Assembly (NCBI GenBank): GCA_023443925.1
Contig: JAEZSL010000145.1
Coordinates: 1-41,061 of the forward strand
Origin: Bacillota bacterium
GTDB taxonomy: Bacteria; Bacillota_A; Clostridia; Lachnospirales; Lachnospiraceae
Direction: 5' to 3'
DNA: 41,061 bases
Of this stretch, positions 1 through 9,205 are shown in pieces (within the stretch, counting starts at the first letter, position 1; each line of letters opens with the position of its first letter). The position numbers and the translations under genes were made by a program. Below the pieces are notes generated by a model. The model saw nothing but the letters and a program-made list of their open reading frames with translations, did no database searches and was not told the DNA's origin.

Positions 1-45
1 TTCATAATATATTAGACAGAAACTAATTACATAGCAGGTGAATTT

Positions 46-615
46 ATGTCAGACTCCTTAATTACAAAACAGGCCATAGCCACAGGCCTTAAAACCTTAA
101 TGAATCAGAAAGGTTTTGATAAGATTACCATATCCGATATTACAAAAAGCTGTGGTCTCAACCGCCAGACTTTTTATTATCATTTTCAGGATAAATTCGA
201 ACTGTTAAACTGGATTTTCTACCATGAGGTTATCGCCGTCTTAACGGACGGTTTGAATCTGGATAACTGGCAGGAAAATCTGCACCGGATGTTAAAAGTA
301 ATGGAAGCAAATAAAGTGTTTTACCAGAATGCCATTAACCAATCTTTTCAGAATGAATTCTCTGAATATTTAATCGAGATTGCAGTGGGACTTTTCTGTA
401 ACATTATCGAGAATCTGGCTGGTGATGGTAAACTGGAAGAAGAGGATAAGAAATTTATTGCAGAATTTTATGCGTTTGGAGTGGTTGGAATAATTGTATC
501 CTGGGCAAAAGGCGGAATGAAGAAGTCTGCGGCCGTTATGATACGACAGATTGCAACGCTGGTAGAAGACAGCAAATCGTTTGCGGTAAAAAGATATTTT
601 GAAAAACTGCACTGA
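46..615 (+). CDS. TetR/AcrR-family transcriptional regulator
   Basis: This 189-residue protein is a small one-component DNA-binding repressor. Residues about 8-55 form the TetR helix-turn-helix; the pattern ITISDITKSCGLNRQTFYYH with following F-x-D-K is typical of the family. The remainder is an all-helical ligand/dimer domain with no conserved enzyme motif. It resembles the short TetR proteins of the DhaS / TetR_C_8 type. The ATG is preceded by AGCAGGTG at good spacing. The gene ends in its own terminator and is followed on the same strand by a YhgE/Pip membrane protein, a pairing often seen where the regulator controls the membrane protein. That control and the ligand are inference. Confidence is high for the family and low for the target. 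Confidence 0.9.
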   Translation: MSDSLITKQAIATGLKTLMNQKGFDKITISDITKSCGLNRQTFYYHFQDKFELLNWIFYHEVIAVLTDGLNLDNWQENLHRMLKVMEANKVFYQNAINQSFQNEFSEYLIEIAVGLFCNIIENLAGDGKLEEEDKKFIAEFYAFGVVGIIVSWAKGGMKKSAAVMIRQIATLVEDSKSFAVKRYFEKLH

Positions 616-642
616 ATAAATATTGTATTTGGATAGCATTGG

Positions 643-682
643 AAAAAGGGAAACTGCCGCTATACGACAGTTTTCCTTTTTT
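643..682 (+). terminator. Intrinsic terminator after the TetR gene
   Basis: A 14-bp stem (643-656 with 668-681) contains a single G-U pair and an 11-nt loop, and its 3' arm ends in a T-run. It separates the regulator from the next gene, so the two are probably separate transcripts. Confidence 0.8.
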
Positions 683-689
683 GTATAAC

Positions 690-718
690 TTTACGACAAA
701 GAGGTCTAACTGTATAAA
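690..718 (+). promoter_or_regulatory. Sigma-A-like promoter for the YhgE/Pip gene
   Basis: TTTACG (690-695), a 17-nt spacer and TATAAA (713-718) with an upstream TG give a plausible promoter. A second extended -10 (TGTTATACT, 737-745) lies closer to the gene, so the start site is not settled. The first ATG of the open frame (736) falls inside this promoter zone, which argues against it as the translation start. Confidence 0.5.
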
Positions 719-771
719 TACAAATAAAAAACTTTATGTTATACTCTCCCGTGAAAAAAGGAGATGATGAC

Positions 772-3072
772 ATGAAAGTGAATTTAAGACCAAAAAAAAT
801 AGCTCCGGTCATTGTTATTATCGGAGTGATTATTATCCCTTTACTGTACAGTTATTTTTATCTCGGCGCATTCTGGGATCCCTATTCCAGTCTGGATACC
901 CTGCCGGTAGCCATTGTAAACGACGATAAAGGTGCGGTAATTAATGAGGAAGAACGTAACCTTGGAAATGAAATGTGTGACGAACTAAAGGAAGATGCTT
1001 CCCTTAAATTTGTCTTTACGGATGTTGATACCGCCAAGGCCGGAATGGAAGGAAAGAAATACTATGCCACCATTACGATTCCGGAGAACTTTTCCGAAAG
1101 TGTAAAGTCTGCAGAGACAGCGGATAAACAAACAGCGGTGATTACCTATACCCCCAATGAAAAAAGGAATTACCTGGCTTCACAGATATTAAACAACGCG
1201 GTATCGACCATCGAAAAGTCGGTGCGTTCCAATATTAACGGAGAACTTACCGCAAAACTATCTGAAGAATTAACCAGTGTACCAGATGAGCTTAAGAAGC
1301 TATCCGACGGTTTAAACCAGTTATATGACGGATCTGCTGAGCTTTTTAACGGCACAGGGGATTTAAAAAGCGGAGCCCAGGACTTACAGACAGGGGCCGG
1401 AAAGCTTTCTGACGGTACCAGGCAATTAAAGGACGGAGCAGTAAGCCTTCAAGAGGGGATTACATCCCTGGCTGCCGGATCGGATAAATTATCTTCCGGA
1501 AGTTCCGGGTTAAAGGAAGGAACAAAGAGCTTTCAAAGCAAAATGTCGGAATACCAATCCGGTATGGGGAAAGCATCCAAAGGCGGAAAAGCCTTAAGCG
1601 ATCATATGGCAGATCTGGATGAGGGTATCGCATCCCTGCTTACCGGCGCCAAAAAACTGGAAACCTCCACAGAAAACATTACGGAACTATCCTCCGGAGC
1701 AAAAAGCCTGGCAGCAGGTGCATCCCAGTTAAATACCGGACTGGTAAGCTATGCGGACGGTGTGGATACACTGATTGCCAATGTAACGGATACAACAAAT
1801 GTGTTAGCTGCATATGCCCAGGCTACCGGAGACAAGACGATCTCTGCTTTAGCTGCTAAACTGGCCAGTGAAGAAAATGTAAGCCGTTTAAAGCAGTTAA
1901 AAGGAGCTTCTGAGACGCTGAAAACAGCATCCGCACAGATTTCATCAGGTGCTGCGCTGTTATCAGATTCTACCGCCGATATGAGCCAGTTAAAAACTGC
2001 AATCGGTCAGTTAAAAACAGGTCTTGAAACTGCGAAGACTGGTTCCGGTACAATTCTAACCGGTACCCAAACCTTAAGCGGCAGTTTAAATCAATTAAAT
2101 ACGGCTGCCAAACAGTTAAGCGGTGCTTCCGTTAAAATAAGTACCGGTGCGGCCGGCCTGGATTCCGGTATCGCATCCATGCAAAGCGGAACAAAAGAAT
2201 TAAGTACCGGAGCCGGAATCTTAACCGATGGTACAGCCGGTATTGATGAGGGTGCCAGGGCATTAAAAGCGGGCACTGATAAACTTGTAAATGGTGCTTC
2301 TGATCTGCAGGAAGGAGCAGAGAAGTTAAATGATGGTATCAAGACAGCCAAAGACGGAGTGGAGGATTCCATGACGGATGCCGGGAAACAGATTAAAAAT
2401 CTCACCGGACTTGAGGAATATGCCAAAGATCCTGTGGAAGTAATCAGAGAGCCGTATGCTCCCGTACCTAATTACGGAACCGCTTTTGCACCGTATTTTA
2501 TGTCCTTGTCCCTATGGGTCGGAGGGCTTATGATCTTCTTTGGAATATATCTGGACGCAGATGAGAAATTCAAATTATTATCCAGAAACTCCGGCAATAA
2601 AGTAGCGAGGACCTTTATCTACCTTTTTATCGGCTTTTTACAGGCTGTTATATTAGGCCTGGTGCTGTTATTCGGTCTGGGATTAAAGGTGAATCATCTG
2701 GGAATGTTCTTTGTTTCCTGTATTCTGGTTTCCCTGGTATTTATCTCAATCATCCAGTTTTTCCTTATCTTCTTTAAAGATATTGGTAAATTCCTGTCAC
2801 TGGCGCTCCTGATATTACAGTTAACATCCTGCGGTGGTACTTTCCCTATGGAGACCGTTCCCGGGCTATTTAATGCTTTATATCCGTTTATGCCCATGAC
2901 TTATTCGGTAGGATTATTTAAAGAAGCCATCAGCGGGGCAGGCAGCACCTCCCTGGCCTGGTATAATGCAGGAATCCTAATGGTTATCTTTTTCGTCTTT
3001 CTTGGGTCCACACTTTTGTTTACGGGTGCAAAAAAGGTAAAAGAAAGCCGGTTGACGGAAGCAGAAGCATAG
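772..3072 (+). CDS. YhgE/Pip-family membrane protein
   Basis: The start at 772 is chosen because an AAAAAAGGAG ribosome binding site sits just before it; this gives 766 residues. One N-terminal membrane segment (about residues 12-35) is followed by a long extracytoplasmic region. That region is dense in repeats of the type LxxGxxxLxxG (roughly residues 180-540), which is the signature of YhgE/Pip proteins. The C-terminal 230 residues hold about five or six membrane helices of the ABC-2-like membrane domain. Family members include the phage infection protein Pip of lactococci and YhgE of Bacillus; relatives occur beside type VII secretion genes, but none is here. The precise function is unknown. 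It probably responds to the TetR protein upstream (inference). A strong terminator follows. Confidence 0.9.
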   Translation: MKVNLRPKKIAPVIVIIGVIIIPLLYSYFYLGAFWDPYSSLDTLPVAIVNDDKGAVINEEERNLGNEMCDELKEDASLKFVFTDVDTAKAGMEGKKYYATITIPENFSESVKSAETADKQTAVITYTPNEKRNYLASQILNNAVSTIEKSVRSNINGELTAKLSEELTSVPDELKKLSDGLNQLYDGSAELFNGTGDLKSGAQDLQTGAGKLSDGTRQLKDGAVSLQEGITSLAAGSDKLSSGSSGLKEGTKSFQSKMSEYQSGMGKASKGGKALSDHMADLDEGIASLLTGAKKLETSTENITELSSGAKSLAAGASQLNTGLVSYADGVDTLIANVTDTTNVLAAYAQATGDKTISALAAKLASEENVSRLKQLKGASETLKTASAQISSGAALLSDSTADMSQLKTAIGQLKTGLETAKTGSGTILTGTQTLSGSLNQLNTAAKQLSGASVKISTGAAGLDSGIASMQSGTKELSTGAGILTDGTAGIDEGARALKAGTDKLVNGASDLQEGAEKLNDGIKTAKDGVEDSMTDAGKQIKNLTGLEEYAKDPVEVIREPYAPVPNYGTAFAPYFMSLSLWVGGLMIFFGIYLDADEKFKLLSRNSGNKVARTFIYLFIGFLQAVILGLVLLFGLGLKVNHLGMFFVSCILVSLVFISIIQFFLIFFKDIGKFLSLALLILQLTSCGGTFPMETVPGLFNALYPFMPMTYSVGLFKEAISGAGSTSLAWYNAGILMVIFFVFLGSTLLFTGAKKVKESRLTEAEA

Positions 3073-3085
3073 CATTTTACAAAAT

Positions 3086-3140
3086 AAATAAAGGGATAAC
3101 GAAATAATTTAACAGTAAATTATTTCGTATCCCTTTATTT
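3086..3140. terminator. Bidirectional terminator between convergent genes
   Basis: A stem of about 24 bp with one mismatch and a 6-nt loop is flanked by an A-rich 5' side and a T-rich 3' side. It can therefore end transcripts from both the YhgE/Pip gene (+) and the motAB operon (-). Confidence 0.85.
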
Positions 3141-3261
3141 AAATTATTTTAAAATCCTGTTATTAAACTAGATATTTAAATTATAAAAGTAATGATTATT
3201 GGGTTGCCGAACAAAGTATCATTACAATTTTAGTTAGTCACAATATACAAACTATTAACCA

Positions 3262-4056
3262 CTAATTATCAGCAGCTTCAATGAAAAAGTCTACCCGTCG
3301 GTTCTTAGCTCTTCCGGTTTCCTTATCGTTGTCAGCAATCGGATAGTATTCACTGTAACCGACAGCTGAAAATTTCTTAGGATTAAGACCGGAGGTTTCC
3401 AACAGCCATTTAAGCACGTTAACGGCACGGCTTGTAGAGAGTTCCCAGTTACTTTCATACTGGGAGGTTTTTATCGGATGATCATCGGTATGTCCTTCAA
3501 TCCGGATGATTTTTATGGATTCATCATAGATGTTTAATATTTTAGATATTTTATCCAGTATTGGTACTGATTTTGGATTGATATCGGCCTTTCCGGAATC
3601 AAAAAATACGGATGCGGCTACCCGCAGTAAAATTTCTTTATTCCCTTGCTTTGATACGCTTAGTTGATCCGAAAGTCCGGTTTCATTTATATAATCTTTT
3701 ATGTATTCATACAGGTTGTTGAATTCTTCCTCTTCGGTCATAGCATTCTGATTATCCCCATTTAAGTCTTCCGCCATAACACTTTCCTGATCCGGCATGA
3801 TACCCTCATTACCAGGCATAATACTCTCTGGGCCGGACAAATCGGAACTTTCGAAAGGAGAAGCAATAATTACCCGGTCATTTGCCGCCCGTGTTTTTTG
3901 TATTTCAATCGCCTGGCTCATCATGGCAAATGCAAATAAAATTACGAATATGGCCAGAAGATCTGTCATTAAATCACTGTAACTATCCTGCCAGCTGGCT
4001 TCATCTCCGTCATCGTCATCTTCAGCAAAGCTGCCAAATCTATTTCCGTTTCTCAT
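3262..4056 (-). CDS. motB: MotB-like flagellar stator protein
   Basis: This 264-residue protein has the MotB layout. An acidic cytoplasmic N-terminus (EDDDDGDE) precedes one membrane helix (about 29-50). The proton-binding Asp expected at the helix start is D28 in SYSDLMTDLLA. A variable linker follows, then an OmpA-type peptidoglycan-binding domain (about 125-262) with EGHTDDHPI and GRAKNRRVDFFIEA. With MotA it forms the ion-driven stator that anchors to the cell wall and turns the flagellum. Its start overlaps the end of motA by 4 nt, indicating translational coupling. The periplasmic linker of about 70 residues is rich in Met, Asp and Glu, which is somewhat unusual. No other flagellar genes are nearby, so the pair is a stand-alone stator operon. 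Confidence 0.9.
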   Translation of the reverse strand: MRNGNRFGSFAEDDDDGDEASWQDSYSDLMTDLLAIFVILFAFAMMSQAIEIQKTRAANDRVIIASPFESSDLSGPESIMPGNEGIMPDQESVMAEDLNGDNQNAMTEEEEFNNLYEYIKDYINETGLSDQLSVSKQGNKEILLRVAASVFFDSGKADINPKSVPILDKISKILNIYDESIKIIRIEGHTDDHPIKTSQYESNWELSTSRAVNVLKWLLETSGLNPKKFSAVGYSEYYPIADNDKETGRAKNRRVDFFIEAADN

Positions 4057-4883
4057 GGTTGGCTAGCCATCTCCTTTGTATTTAAGATATCGATTGATTC
4101 ACTTTCCTCATATTCACTCAGTTCTTCCAGGGCAATATTGGAATAGGCTGCTAATTCTTCCTTAATCAATTTTGGATTTTTACCTTGATGAATGGAAGCA
4201 AGACCTTCAATCAATAATTCTCTTCGGGATTCTTCTTCTTTGCTCATAAACTTCAGTTTCTTGCCCATGGGTGCAAAGATTACATAAGCAAGAAAAGCTC
4301 CATAAAAGGAGGAAACCAGCTCAAGAGCCATCATGGGTCCTAGTACCGTTGGATCATCCAGGTTATTTAACATGGGGATTAGTCCTACATAGGTACCAAG
4401 AAGACCTAAAGCAGGTGCATTGGCGCCGATCATGTCAATCATAGCGGAACCCTTTTGGTGTCTTTGTTTCATGAAATAGGTAGAACCTTCCAGCAGGTTT
4501 CTGAGCTGCTCTTCATCCGCACCGTCCACGATAAGCTGAATTCCTTTTTTTATAAATTCATCGTCGGTATACTGATCAACATAATCTTCCAGAGCTAAAA
4601 TACCGTCCCGCCGTGATATTTCAGAAAACTTAACTAATATCATAATGTCTTCTCTTAAATCGTATTCACCCTTTTCAAAAGACCTTTTAACAACAGCTCC
4701 AAAAGTTTTTAATCTCTTTAGAGGAAAAGCGGTTATTACAGTTCCCAAGGTACCGCCGAAAATAATAAAGAATGAAGGTAAATTCCAGAATAAAAGCGGT
4801 TCTCCGGTTACGATAACCGACCCGACTATAAAGGCTACACCTATAAACAAACCAATTGCTGTAGTACTTATTAACCGTGACAA
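4053..4883 (-). CDS. motA: MotA flagellar stator protein
   Basis: This 276-residue protein is a standard-length MotA with four membrane helices: two near the N-terminus (about 5-50) and two at about 150-205. The conserved prolines lie in GANAPALGLLGT and VIFAPMGKK. A charged cytoplasmic loop (about 75-140) would contact the rotor protein FliG. Together with MotB it conducts protons or sodium; the sequence alone does not settle which. AAGGAGG lies just upstream of the ATG. The nearby sigma-D-type promoter motif fits a late-class motility operon. Confidence 0.93.
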   Translation of the reverse strand: MSRLISTTAIGLFIGVAFIVGSVIVTGEPLLFWNLPSFFIIFGGTLGTVITAFPLKRLKTFGAVVKRSFEKGEYDLREDIMILVKFSEISRRDGILALEDYVDQYTDDEFIKKGIQLIVDGADEEQLRNLLEGSTYFMKQRHQKGSAMIDMIGANAPALGLLGTYVGLIPMLNNLDDPTVLGPMMALELVSSFYGAFLAYVIFAPMGKKLKFMSKEEESRRELLIEGLASIHQGKNPKLIKEELAAYSNIALEELSEYEESESIDILNTKEMASQP

Positions 4884-5027
4884 TATATAAACCTCCTTGT
4901 TTTACTATAAAATTATGTCCGGGCTGCTGTTCCCGGCCGCACATAGGAACATACTGCTAATCTGCAATAGACTGATTTGCTGTGATAAGATCTGTTATTG
5001 GCGGCATTTACACAGCATATAATAACT

Positions 5028-5055
5028 ATATCGGAGGCCTTTGAAATAAAATTAA
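5028..5055 (-). promoter_or_regulatory. Candidate sigma-D (flagellar) promoter for motAB
   Basis: On the minus strand, TAAT (or TTAA one base further), 15-16 nt and TCCGATAT resemble the motility sigma factor consensus TAAA-N15-GCCGATAA. The position, about 145 nt upstream of motA, is compatible. This is inference from motif matching. Confidence 0.45.
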
Positions 5056-5128
5056 TATAAATTGTAAATATAATAAAAAATATAACAATTTGTAAAGTAT
5101 GTATCAATTAATTGATAAAAGATATATA

Positions 5129-5156
5129 TTGACAAAGCTTTCTGAAATGATATAAT
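5129..5156 (+). promoter_or_regulatory. Strong sigma-A promoter for the T-box/valS transcript
   Basis: A perfect TTGACA (5129-5134) and a perfect TATAAT (5151-5156) are separated by 16 nt. Transcription would begin near 5163, just ahead of the T-box leader. Confidence 0.85.
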
Positions 5157-5162
5157 AAATTA

Positions 5163-5456
5163 AACAATTACAGGCAAAAGCGTTGACAAGGAGGAGTACT
5201 TGCTTATCCGGATGCACAGAGAGAAGATGGCCGGTGAAAATCTTCGTAATGGAAGCAGGGAAGTAGCCTTTGAGCTTTGGATCCAACGGATAAGTAATTT
5301 ATCCTAGTAGTCTCCAACGGAATTTTCCGCCGTTATATGGAAAGCAGTATCGGAAGTTATTTTCCCGTACTGAATAAGAGCAGTTTTATACTGAATTTTA
5401 GGTGGTACCACGGACTTTTAGTTCGCCCTGAGCTTTTTAGCTCAGGGCTTTTTTTA
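5163..5456 (+). ncRNA. T-box leader (tRNA-Val sensing, specifier GUA)
   Basis: The leader shows the T-box parts in order. The Stem I base pairs 5203-5210 with 5287-5294. An AGAGAG motif lies at 5218-5223. A distal helix (5223-5228 with 5240-5245) encloses the GGCCGGTG loop region. A candidate specifier codon GUA (5246-5248) is followed by a purine. The T-box sequence GGTGGTACCACGG is at 5401-5413. Uncharged tRNA-Val would pair with GUA and with the T-box bulge and favour read-through. GUA is a valine codon, which agrees with the downstream gene. The specifier call rests on my manual fold. Confidence 0.9.
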
Positions 5457-5457
5457 T
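5425..5457 (+). terminator. T-box regulated terminator
   Basis: A perfect 10-bp stem (5425-5434 with 5439-5448) with a TTTT loop is followed by a T-run. This is the terminator that competes with the T-box antiterminator. Confidence 0.9.
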
Positions 5458-5596
5458 TTCACAGAAAAACGCATCCTATGAAATAAAAAACTTTATTCCA
5501 CAGAGTATTATCGGTGAAGTCTTTGGTGTCAGACTCTTGCTATATCCGGTCAATATGCAGTGCTGCTTGTATTTGTAATGATAAGGAGGTCCTTTA

Positions 5597-7990
5597 ATGG
5601 AGAACAAGTACAATTTTAAAACAGCGGAAAAAGAAATGCAGGATTTATGGAAAGAAAACGAAATCTACCAATTTCGGAACGGAAAGGAGAGGAAAGTATT
5701 TTCAATTGATACACCGCCTCCTACGGTAAGCGGAAGTCTTCATATCGGCCATGTATTTTCCTATACCCAGGCGGAGATGATTGCCAGATTTAAGAGGATG
5801 CAGGGTTATGACGTATTTTACCCCTTTGGCTTTGACGATAATGGATTACCCACCGAGCGGCTGGTTGAAAAAGAGGAGAAGCTCCGTGCCAGAGAACTGC
5901 CCGGAAGTGAGTTCAGGAATAAGTGTATGGCTGTTTCTGAAAAATATGAAGAGGAATTTAAGGGGATGTGGGAAAGCCTTGGATTTAGTGTTGACTGGAA
6001 TCAGACATACCGCACCGTAGCCCCTGATACCCAGCGGATATCCCAGCGTTCCTTTCTTGAGCTGGTTCAAAAGGGAAAAGCTTACCGCAAAGAGTCGCCG
6101 GTATTATGGTGTACCGAATGCCAGACTTCTATTGCACAGGCAGAATTGGAGACAAAGGACCTTGAAAGTACTTTTAACTACCTGGAGTTTTTGACGGATA
6201 CAGGCTCACTTACCGTAGCCACCACCCGTCCGGAACTGTTATACGGCTGTGTATGTCTCTTTGTTCATCCGGAAGATAAACGCTATGCCGGTTACGTTGG
6301 GAAAAATGTAAAAGTACCCCTGTATGATTTTTGGATTCCGGTTCTGACGGACGAGGAAGTTAGTATGGAAAAAGGTACCGGCGTTGTTATGTGTGCAACC
6401 TTTGGTGATACCACCGATGCCCTTTGGTTTGAGAAACATAAACTTCCGCTGAAACAGGTAATCCTCACCAATGGAAAAATCAGCGAGGAAGTACCTTTTA
6501 TCGGAGGAAGAAAAGTTAAAGATGCTAGGGAAGCTATTTTGTGCCTCTTAAAAGATAAGGGTTTGTTAATCAAACAGGAGGAAATCACCCATACCGTTGC
6601 AGTTCATGAACGGTGCGGGAAAGAAACGGAGATTATACCGTCCAGCCAGTGGTACATTGATGTATTAACGGAGAAAGAAAGATTCCTAAATGCAGCGGAT
6701 GAAATTAACTGGTATCCTCATAGCATGAAGACCAGATACCGGCTCTGGGTTGAGAATCTGAAATGGGACTGGTGCATTTCCAGGCAGAGGTATTTTGGTG
6801 TACCTTTTCCGGTATGGTACTGCAAAGAATGCGGCAGGGTAGTATTGGCGGAGGATGACCAGCTGCCGGTTAATCCATCAGAAAGTAATCCCAAACAACC
6901 CTGTACCTGCGGCTGTTCGGAATTTATACCGGAAACAGCGGTTATGGATACCTGGGCGACTTCTTCGGTAACCCCTTTGATTAATGCCAGATTCGGGGAA
7001 GAGGATGACCGCAGTGATATTCTGCTGCCTATGGGCTTGCGGGCACAGGCTCATGAAATTATCCGTACCTGGGCATTTTATACCATTGTTAAAAGTCTGT
7101 ATCATACGAATCAGATTCCCTGGAAGGACATCATAATCAGTGGATTTGTACTGGCCAAAAAGGGAGAAAAAATCAGTAAATCCAAAAACAATGCGGCGTC
7201 CTCCCCGGTACGTTTAATTGAAACCCATTCTGCGGATGTTTTAAGATACTGGGCGGCCAATACCAGGCTGGGAACGGATACGTTTTTTTCCGAAGATGAA
7301 TTAAAAACAGCGAAAAGATTCGTAACGAAATTGTGGAATGCTTCCAGATTTGTTGCAGACAGGTTAAGTGACTGGAAACCGGAGAGTATAAAAGCAGAGC
7401 AAAAGTGCGAGCCTTTTCTGCTTCCGGTAGATTGCTGGATTTTGGAACGGGTGAAGGAAACCACTTTAAAAGCCGGAAAGCTTCTGGAAGAATACGAAAT
7501 CGGTCAGGCCAGACATGAAATCGACGAGCTGTTTTGGAAGGATTTCTGTGATTATTATATCGAGATTGCAAAGGAAAGGCTGTATCAGCCGGAAAAACAC
7601 GGGATAAAGGAAAGGGCATCCGGACAGTATGCCATGTACCATGCTTTTCTTGGTATTCTGAAATTATATGCAGTTTATACGCCGCATATTGCTGACTATA
7701 TCTATCAGGAATTATACCGGCAGAGGGAGAAAGTGTTATCCATTCATCAGACCGTTTGGGAACAGGAAGATATATTAAACGATGAAATACTCTGTTTCGG
7801 TGAAGAACTTAAGAAAACCATAATGGAGGTAAGAAAATATAAGTCCGAAAAGAATCTGTCCATGCGGGAGGAAATAGGGACGGTAACCGCTGTTTGTAAT
7901 GAAAGTACAGAAAAGTATTATAGGGATACGGAAAAAGATATACTGGCGTGTACTAACAGCAGGAAGCTTATCTACCTGGTAAAGAAATAG
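5597..7990 (+). CDS. valS: Valyl-tRNA synthetase, short archaeal-type
   Basis: This 797-residue class I synthetase charges tRNA-Val with valine. The HIGH signature is HIGH itself (49-52, within PPPTVSGSLHIGH) and the second signature is KISKS (525-529). The editing (CP1) domain lies about 165-330 and contains TTRPELLYG. Cys pairs (CTEC near 171, CKEC and CTCGC near 410-440) suggest bound zinc. The PPPTVSGSLHIGH context and the absence of the C-terminal coiled-coil arm fit the shorter archaeal-type ValRS rather than the usual bacterial form of about 880 residues. An AAGGAGG site precedes the ATG, and the valine T-box upstream independently supports the amino-acid specificity. This may be a second ValRS in the genome, which the window cannot show. 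Confidence 0.92.
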   Translation: MENKYNFKTAEKEMQDLWKENEIYQFRNGKERKVFSIDTPPPTVSGSLHIGHVFSYTQAEMIARFKRMQGYDVFYPFGFDDNGLPTERLVEKEEKLRARELPGSEFRNKCMAVSEKYEEEFKGMWESLGFSVDWNQTYRTVAPDTQRISQRSFLELVQKGKAYRKESPVLWCTECQTSIAQAELETKDLESTFNYLEFLTDTGSLTVATTRPELLYGCVCLFVHPEDKRYAGYVGKNVKVPLYDFWIPVLTDEEVSMEKGTGVVMCATFGDTTDALWFEKHKLPLKQVILTNGKISEEVPFIGGRKVKDAREAILCLLKDKGLLIKQEEITHTVAVHERCGKETEIIPSSQWYIDVLTEKERFLNAADEINWYPHSMKTRYRLWVENLKWDWCISRQRYFGVPFPVWYCKECGRVVLAEDDQLPVNPSESNPKQPCTCGCSEFIPETAVMDTWATSSVTPLINARFGEEDDRSDILLPMGLRAQAHEIIRTWAFYTIVKSLYHTNQIPWKDIIISGFVLAKKGEKISKSKNNAASSPVRLIETHSADVLRYWAANTRLGTDTFFSEDELKTAKRFVTKLWNASRFVADRLSDWKPESIKAEQKCEPFLLPVDCWILERVKETTLKAGKLLEEYEIGQARHEIDELFWKDFCDYYIEIAKERLYQPEKHGIKERASGQYAMYHAFLGILKLYAVYTPHIADYIYQELYRQREKVLSIHQTVWEQEDILNDEILCFGEELKKTIMEVRKYKSEKNLSMREEIGTVTAVCNESTEKYYRDTEKDILACTNSRKLIYLVKK

Positions 7991-8074
7991 ACAATTCTTA
8001 CTATAAATACTTTTATGTTAAAAGCTAATATGTTATGATAATGAACAGGAAACATCCCGATGTGGCAGACAGGC

Positions 8075-8137
8075 ACCCTATGGAGCATGGTCTCATTCAT
8101 TATTAGTCAACCAATATTGATTATGAATGAGACCGTG
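8075..8137 (+). other. Large hairpin in the leader of the AEC transporter gene
   Basis: The gap 7991-8260 holds a 15-bp stem (8088-8102 with 8123-8137, one G-U pair) around a 20-nt AT-rich loop. It may be extended by CAGG / CCTG pairing outside it. No T-run follows, so it is not a simple terminator. It resembles a structured 5' leader, but I could not match it to a riboswitch class. Confidence 0.5.
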
Positions 8138-8260
8138 CATTGGCCTGGCTCAAAGGATTGATAGCGGGGTTCTTTCTTTTTGGGATATCAAGCTTTCATG
8201 GTGTATCGGGTGGAGATTAGTATTTTAATTAAAAGACGAAGACAGATTTTGGAGGAGCGT

Positions 8261-9202
8261 ATGGCGGGGTTTTTACTTTCATTTAATGTGGTATTTCCCA
8301 TGTGTATCTTAATGGCACTGGGGTATGCTTTAAAACGTGGGATACATATAACGGATTCTACCCTAAAACAGATTAACAAGATGATTTTTACTATATTTTT
8401 ACCGGTAGTGCTGTTTAAAAATATTTATACTTCGGATTTTGTTACGGATGTAAATCCATTATTACTGCTTTTTGGTGCAGCAGGCAGTTGTGTCACTTTT
8501 ATTATACTGTACTTTCTGATGCCGCATTTTGTAAAATCAAGAAGTGATGCGGCTACTTTGGTTCAGGGAATCTTCCGTTCCAATAATGTACTGTTTGGAT
8601 TAACCATTGTAGGAGCGATTTACCCGGAGGGTGAAGTACTGGGTATGGTTTCCTTATTGGCAGCGTTGACCGTATTTATTTACAATACTCTGGTGGTTTT
8701 TCTGTTTGAATCATACCGCGATTCCACTATGAATGTGAAAAGTGTGATACTCGGGGTAGCCAAAAATCCTATGGTAATCGGTATTTTTATAGGCATTGTT
8801 CTGCTTTTTTCAGGAATAAAACTGCCGGATATGCTTATGGAAGTGGTAAATGACGTCGGAGGGATTGCCACACCCCTGGCTTTAATTGTTCTGGGAGGTA
8901 CTTTTACCTTTAACGGTTTTAACCGCTACCGGTATAAACTCATGGCAGCGGCCCTGGGCAAACTTATCGTTATACCGGCGCTGGTACTGCCCGTAGCCGT
9001 GTTAGCAGGCTTCAGAGGCCCGGAACTGGTGGCTTTAATGGCATTATTTGGATCACCTACGGCAGTGGCATCCTTTACCATGTCCGATCAGATGGGAGGC
9101 AACGGGGAACTGGCTGCCCTGATTATTGTGGTAACCTCCATAGGCTCTATATTAACGTTATTTGCGTGGACATTGATCGGCAGTCTATGCGGTGTCATTT
9201 AG
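8261..9202 (+). CDS. AEC-family (auxin efflux carrier) transporter
   Basis: The start at 8261 follows TTGGAGGAG at ideal spacing; the frame is open further upstream but without a binding site. The 313-residue product has about ten hydrophobic helices in two halves of five. The first half contains NKMIFTIFLPVVLFKNIY and the second contains GGIATPLALIVLGG and FGSPTAVASFTMS, a layout typical of the AEC permease family. Bacterial members export or exchange organic acids such as malate or malonate, or similar small anions; the substrate cannot be read here. The gene stands alone behind a structured leader. It ends 3 nt from the stop of a convergent gene, with no terminator between them. Confidence 0.88.
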   Translation: MAGFLLSFNVVFPMCILMALGYALKRGIHITDSTLKQINKMIFTIFLPVVLFKNIYTSDFVTDVNPLLLLFGAAGSCVTFIILYFLMPHFVKSRSDAATLVQGIFRSNNVLFGLTIVGAIYPEGEVLGMVSLLAALTVFIYNTLVVFLFESYRDSTMNVKSVILGVAKNPMVIGIFIGIVLLFSGIKLPDMLMEVVNDVGGIATPLALIVLGGTFTFNGFNRYRYKLMAAALGKLIVIPALVLPVAVLAGFRGPELVALMALFGSPTAVASFTMSDQMGGNGELAALIIVVTSIGSILTLFAWTLIGSLCGVI

Positions 9203-9205
9203 CGT

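Noticed and set aside
736..771. Upstream start for the YhgE/Pip gene
   Set aside because: This ATG lies within the promoter zone, while a strong binding site precedes the ATG at 772.
8180..8260. Upstream start for the AEC transporter
   Set aside because: It has no binding site and adds a charged extension before the first membrane helix; GGAGGAG precedes 8261.
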